DNA from: Thiomonas sp.
GTDB lineage: Bacteria; Pseudomonadota; Gammaproteobacteria; Burkholderiales; Burkholderiaceae_C
Reading direction: 5' to 3'
Length of the DNA: 5,622 bases
Assembly: GCA_028706735.1 (NCBI GenBank)
Contig: JAQTVS010000204.1
Coordinates: 1-5,622 of the forward strand
Positions 4,560 through 5,622 of this stretch are shown here, one piece after another; the stretch's first letter is position 1, and each line of letters opens with the position of its first letter. The translations under genes and the position numbers were made by a program. The notes beneath the pieces are model-generated. The model saw nothing but the letters and a program-made list of their open reading frames with translations. It made no database searches and was not told where the DNA came from.

Positions 4560-5622
4560 GCAGTCTGTTTCGCAAGCGCCGCGCGCCAATGATCGGGCTG
4601 GACATCAGTAGTTCCAGCGTCAAGCTCGTTGAACTCGACATGGACGACCGCGGCCAGTACACCTTGTTGCGCGCCGCCATGGAGCCGCTCGAAAAGGGCT
4701 CTGTTGTCGACGGCAATATCGAAAAGCTCGACGATGTGGTCGAGGCCGTGCGCAAGGTCGTTCGCAAAAGCGGCACCAAGGCCAAGCAGGTTGCCATGGC
4801 GCTGCCGCCGTCCGCCGTCATCACCAAAAAAATCGTTCTTCCTGGCGAATTGCGCGAGGAGGAAATCGAAGTGCAGGTGGAAAGCGAAGCCAATCAGTAC
4901 ATCCCTTTCGCCATCGACGAAGTCGCGCTCGATTTCAGCGTCCTCGGCCCCAGCGCCACCTCGCCCGGCGATCAGGAAGTGCTGATCGCCGCGTCCCGCC
5001 GCGAAAAGGTGGATGATCGTCGTGGCGTTGCCGAGGCTGCCGGGCTCAAGCCCGTGGTCATGGATATCGAGGCGTTCGCCTCCCGCCTGGCCGCCCAGCG
5101 CCTCATCGAACGTCTGCCGCGCGCCGGCCTGGATCTGCTCGTCGCCTTGTTTGAAGTGGGCGCCACCTCCACCAGCCTGCAGGTGCTGCGCAACGGCGAA
5201 ACCCTGTACGACCGCGACCAGGCCTTTGGCGGCGCGCAACTCACCCAGATGATTGCCCGCACCTACGGGTTTTCGCTGGAAGAGGCCGAGACCAAAAAAC
5301 GCGCGGCCGATCTGCCCGACGACTACGCCACCCAGGTGCTTTCTCCCTATATGGACAGCCTCACCCAGGAAGTCGCGCGGGCGCTGCAGTTTTTCTACCG
5401 CGCCACGCCGTTTGGCCGGGTCGATTACATCCTGCTGGCCGGCGGCTCATCGGCCTTGCCCGGGCTGGCCGAAAAAATCACCGCCACGGCCTCCGTCGCC
5501 TGCATGGTCATCAATCCCTTCGAAGGCATGGCGGTTGCCGAAACCGTTCGTGAGAAAAAGCTGCGCAGCCAGGCGCCGTCCTACCTGACTTGCTGCGGCT
5601 TGGCGATGCGGCGTTTCATGCA
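4547..5622 (+). CDS. pilM: Type IV pilus assembly protein PilM (right end cut off)
   Basis: PilM is an actin-like cytoplasmic ATPase-fold protein. It binds the N-terminal tail of PilN and forms the inner-membrane alignment subcomplex (PilMNOP) that links the pilus motor to the PilQ secretin. Seen: 358 complete codons with no stop. They include the phosphate-1 motif IGLDISSSSVKLVEL at 16-30, DGNIE at 55-59, LPPSAVITKKIVLP at 86-99, VESEANQYIPF at 111-121, the phosphate-2 segment LFEVGATSTSL at 201-211, FGG at 227-229, the EVARALQFF helix at 275-283, the adenosine motif LAGGSSALPGL at 297-307, NPFEGM at 323-328 and YLTCCGLAMRRF at 346-357. The last is the usual PilM C-terminus, so the stop is expected within a few codons of the edge. 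The start is GTG at 4547, giving the short basic lead-in ATLGSLFRKRRAP seen in relatives. ATG at 4589 would begin inside it and is less likely. It is probably the first gene of pilMNOPQ, the rest lying outside the window. No frameshift or damage is visible. Confidence 0.95.
   Translation, partial: MATLGSLFRKRRAPMIGLDISSSSVKLVELDMDDRGQYTLLRAAMEPLEKGSVVDGNIEKLDDVVEAVRKVVRKSGTKAKQVAMALPPSAVITKKIVLPGELREEEIEVQVESEANQYIPFAIDEVALDFSVLGPSATSPGDQEVLIAASRREKVDDRRGVAEAAGLKPVVMDIEAFASRLAAQRLIERLPRAGLDLLVALFEVGATSTSLQVLRNGETLYDRDQAFGGAQLTQMIARTYGFSLEEAETKKRAADLPDDYATQVLSPYMDSLTQEVARALQFFYRATPFGRVDYILLAGGSSALPGLAEKITATASVACMVINPFEGMAVAETVREKKLRSQAPSYLTCCGLAMRRFM

Noticed and set aside
4556..5239. 227-codon minus-strand open frame opposite pilM
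   Set aside because: It is a shadow of pilM, which is identified by motifs along its whole length and is simply cut off by the window edge.

Overview
The window looks like ordinary, vertically inherited chromosome from a GC-rich betaproteobacterium, probably Burkholderiales (a Thiomonas-like organism is a guess from protein similarity recalled by eye, not a search). All five clear genes belong to a core neighbourhood that I recall as typical of that group: lptM-lysA on the minus strand, cyaY on the plus strand, mrcA (PBP1A) on the minus strand, and pilM, first gene of the pilMNOPQ type IV pilus cluster, on the plus strand. No tRNA, rRNA, IS element, CRISPR array or phage gene is visible.

Layout. 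Positions 1-1217 (minus) hold lysA, diaminopimelate decarboxylase, running off the left edge. It carries an in-frame TAA at 96-98, and the same frame continues past the stop with recognisable LysA sequence. The gene is therefore broken by a single substitution, or the base call is wrong. Upstream of it, 1243-1410 (minus) is a 55-residue LptM-type lipoprotein. cyaY (frataxin, 1436-1762, plus) starts only 25 bp from the lptM start. It converges with mrcA (1793-4159, minus), with 30 bp between the two stop codons. mrcA encodes a full-length class A PBP with all glycosyltransferase and transpeptidase motifs. pilM (GTG at 4547, plus) runs off the right edge within about a residue of its expected C-terminus.

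The only sizeable non-coding stretch is the 387 bp divergent mrcA/pilM region (4160-4546), and it is unusually structured for its size. It has a perfect TATAAT on the minus strand facing mrcA, and a perfect 8+8 bp dyad (4300-4324) over the place where the matching -35 should lie. A second perfect 8+8 bp dyad (4329-4357) has a third half-site beyond it. TTGCAA hexamers recur through the region. A 43-codon ORF with a good Shine-Dalgarno (4428-4559) overlaps the pilM start out of frame, and a nested stem-loop (4467-4500) lies inside that ORF.

Together the genes serve the envelope: LysA makes lysine and consumes meso-DAP, a peptidoglycan precursor. PBP1A polymerises and crosslinks peptidoglycan, LptM assists assembly of the LPS translocon, and PilM starts the pilus alignment complex that spans the same wall. 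CyaY serves iron-sulfur metabolism. I see no new multi-gene system here. The points worth a second look are the lysA nonsense codon and the architecture of the mrcA/pilM control region.
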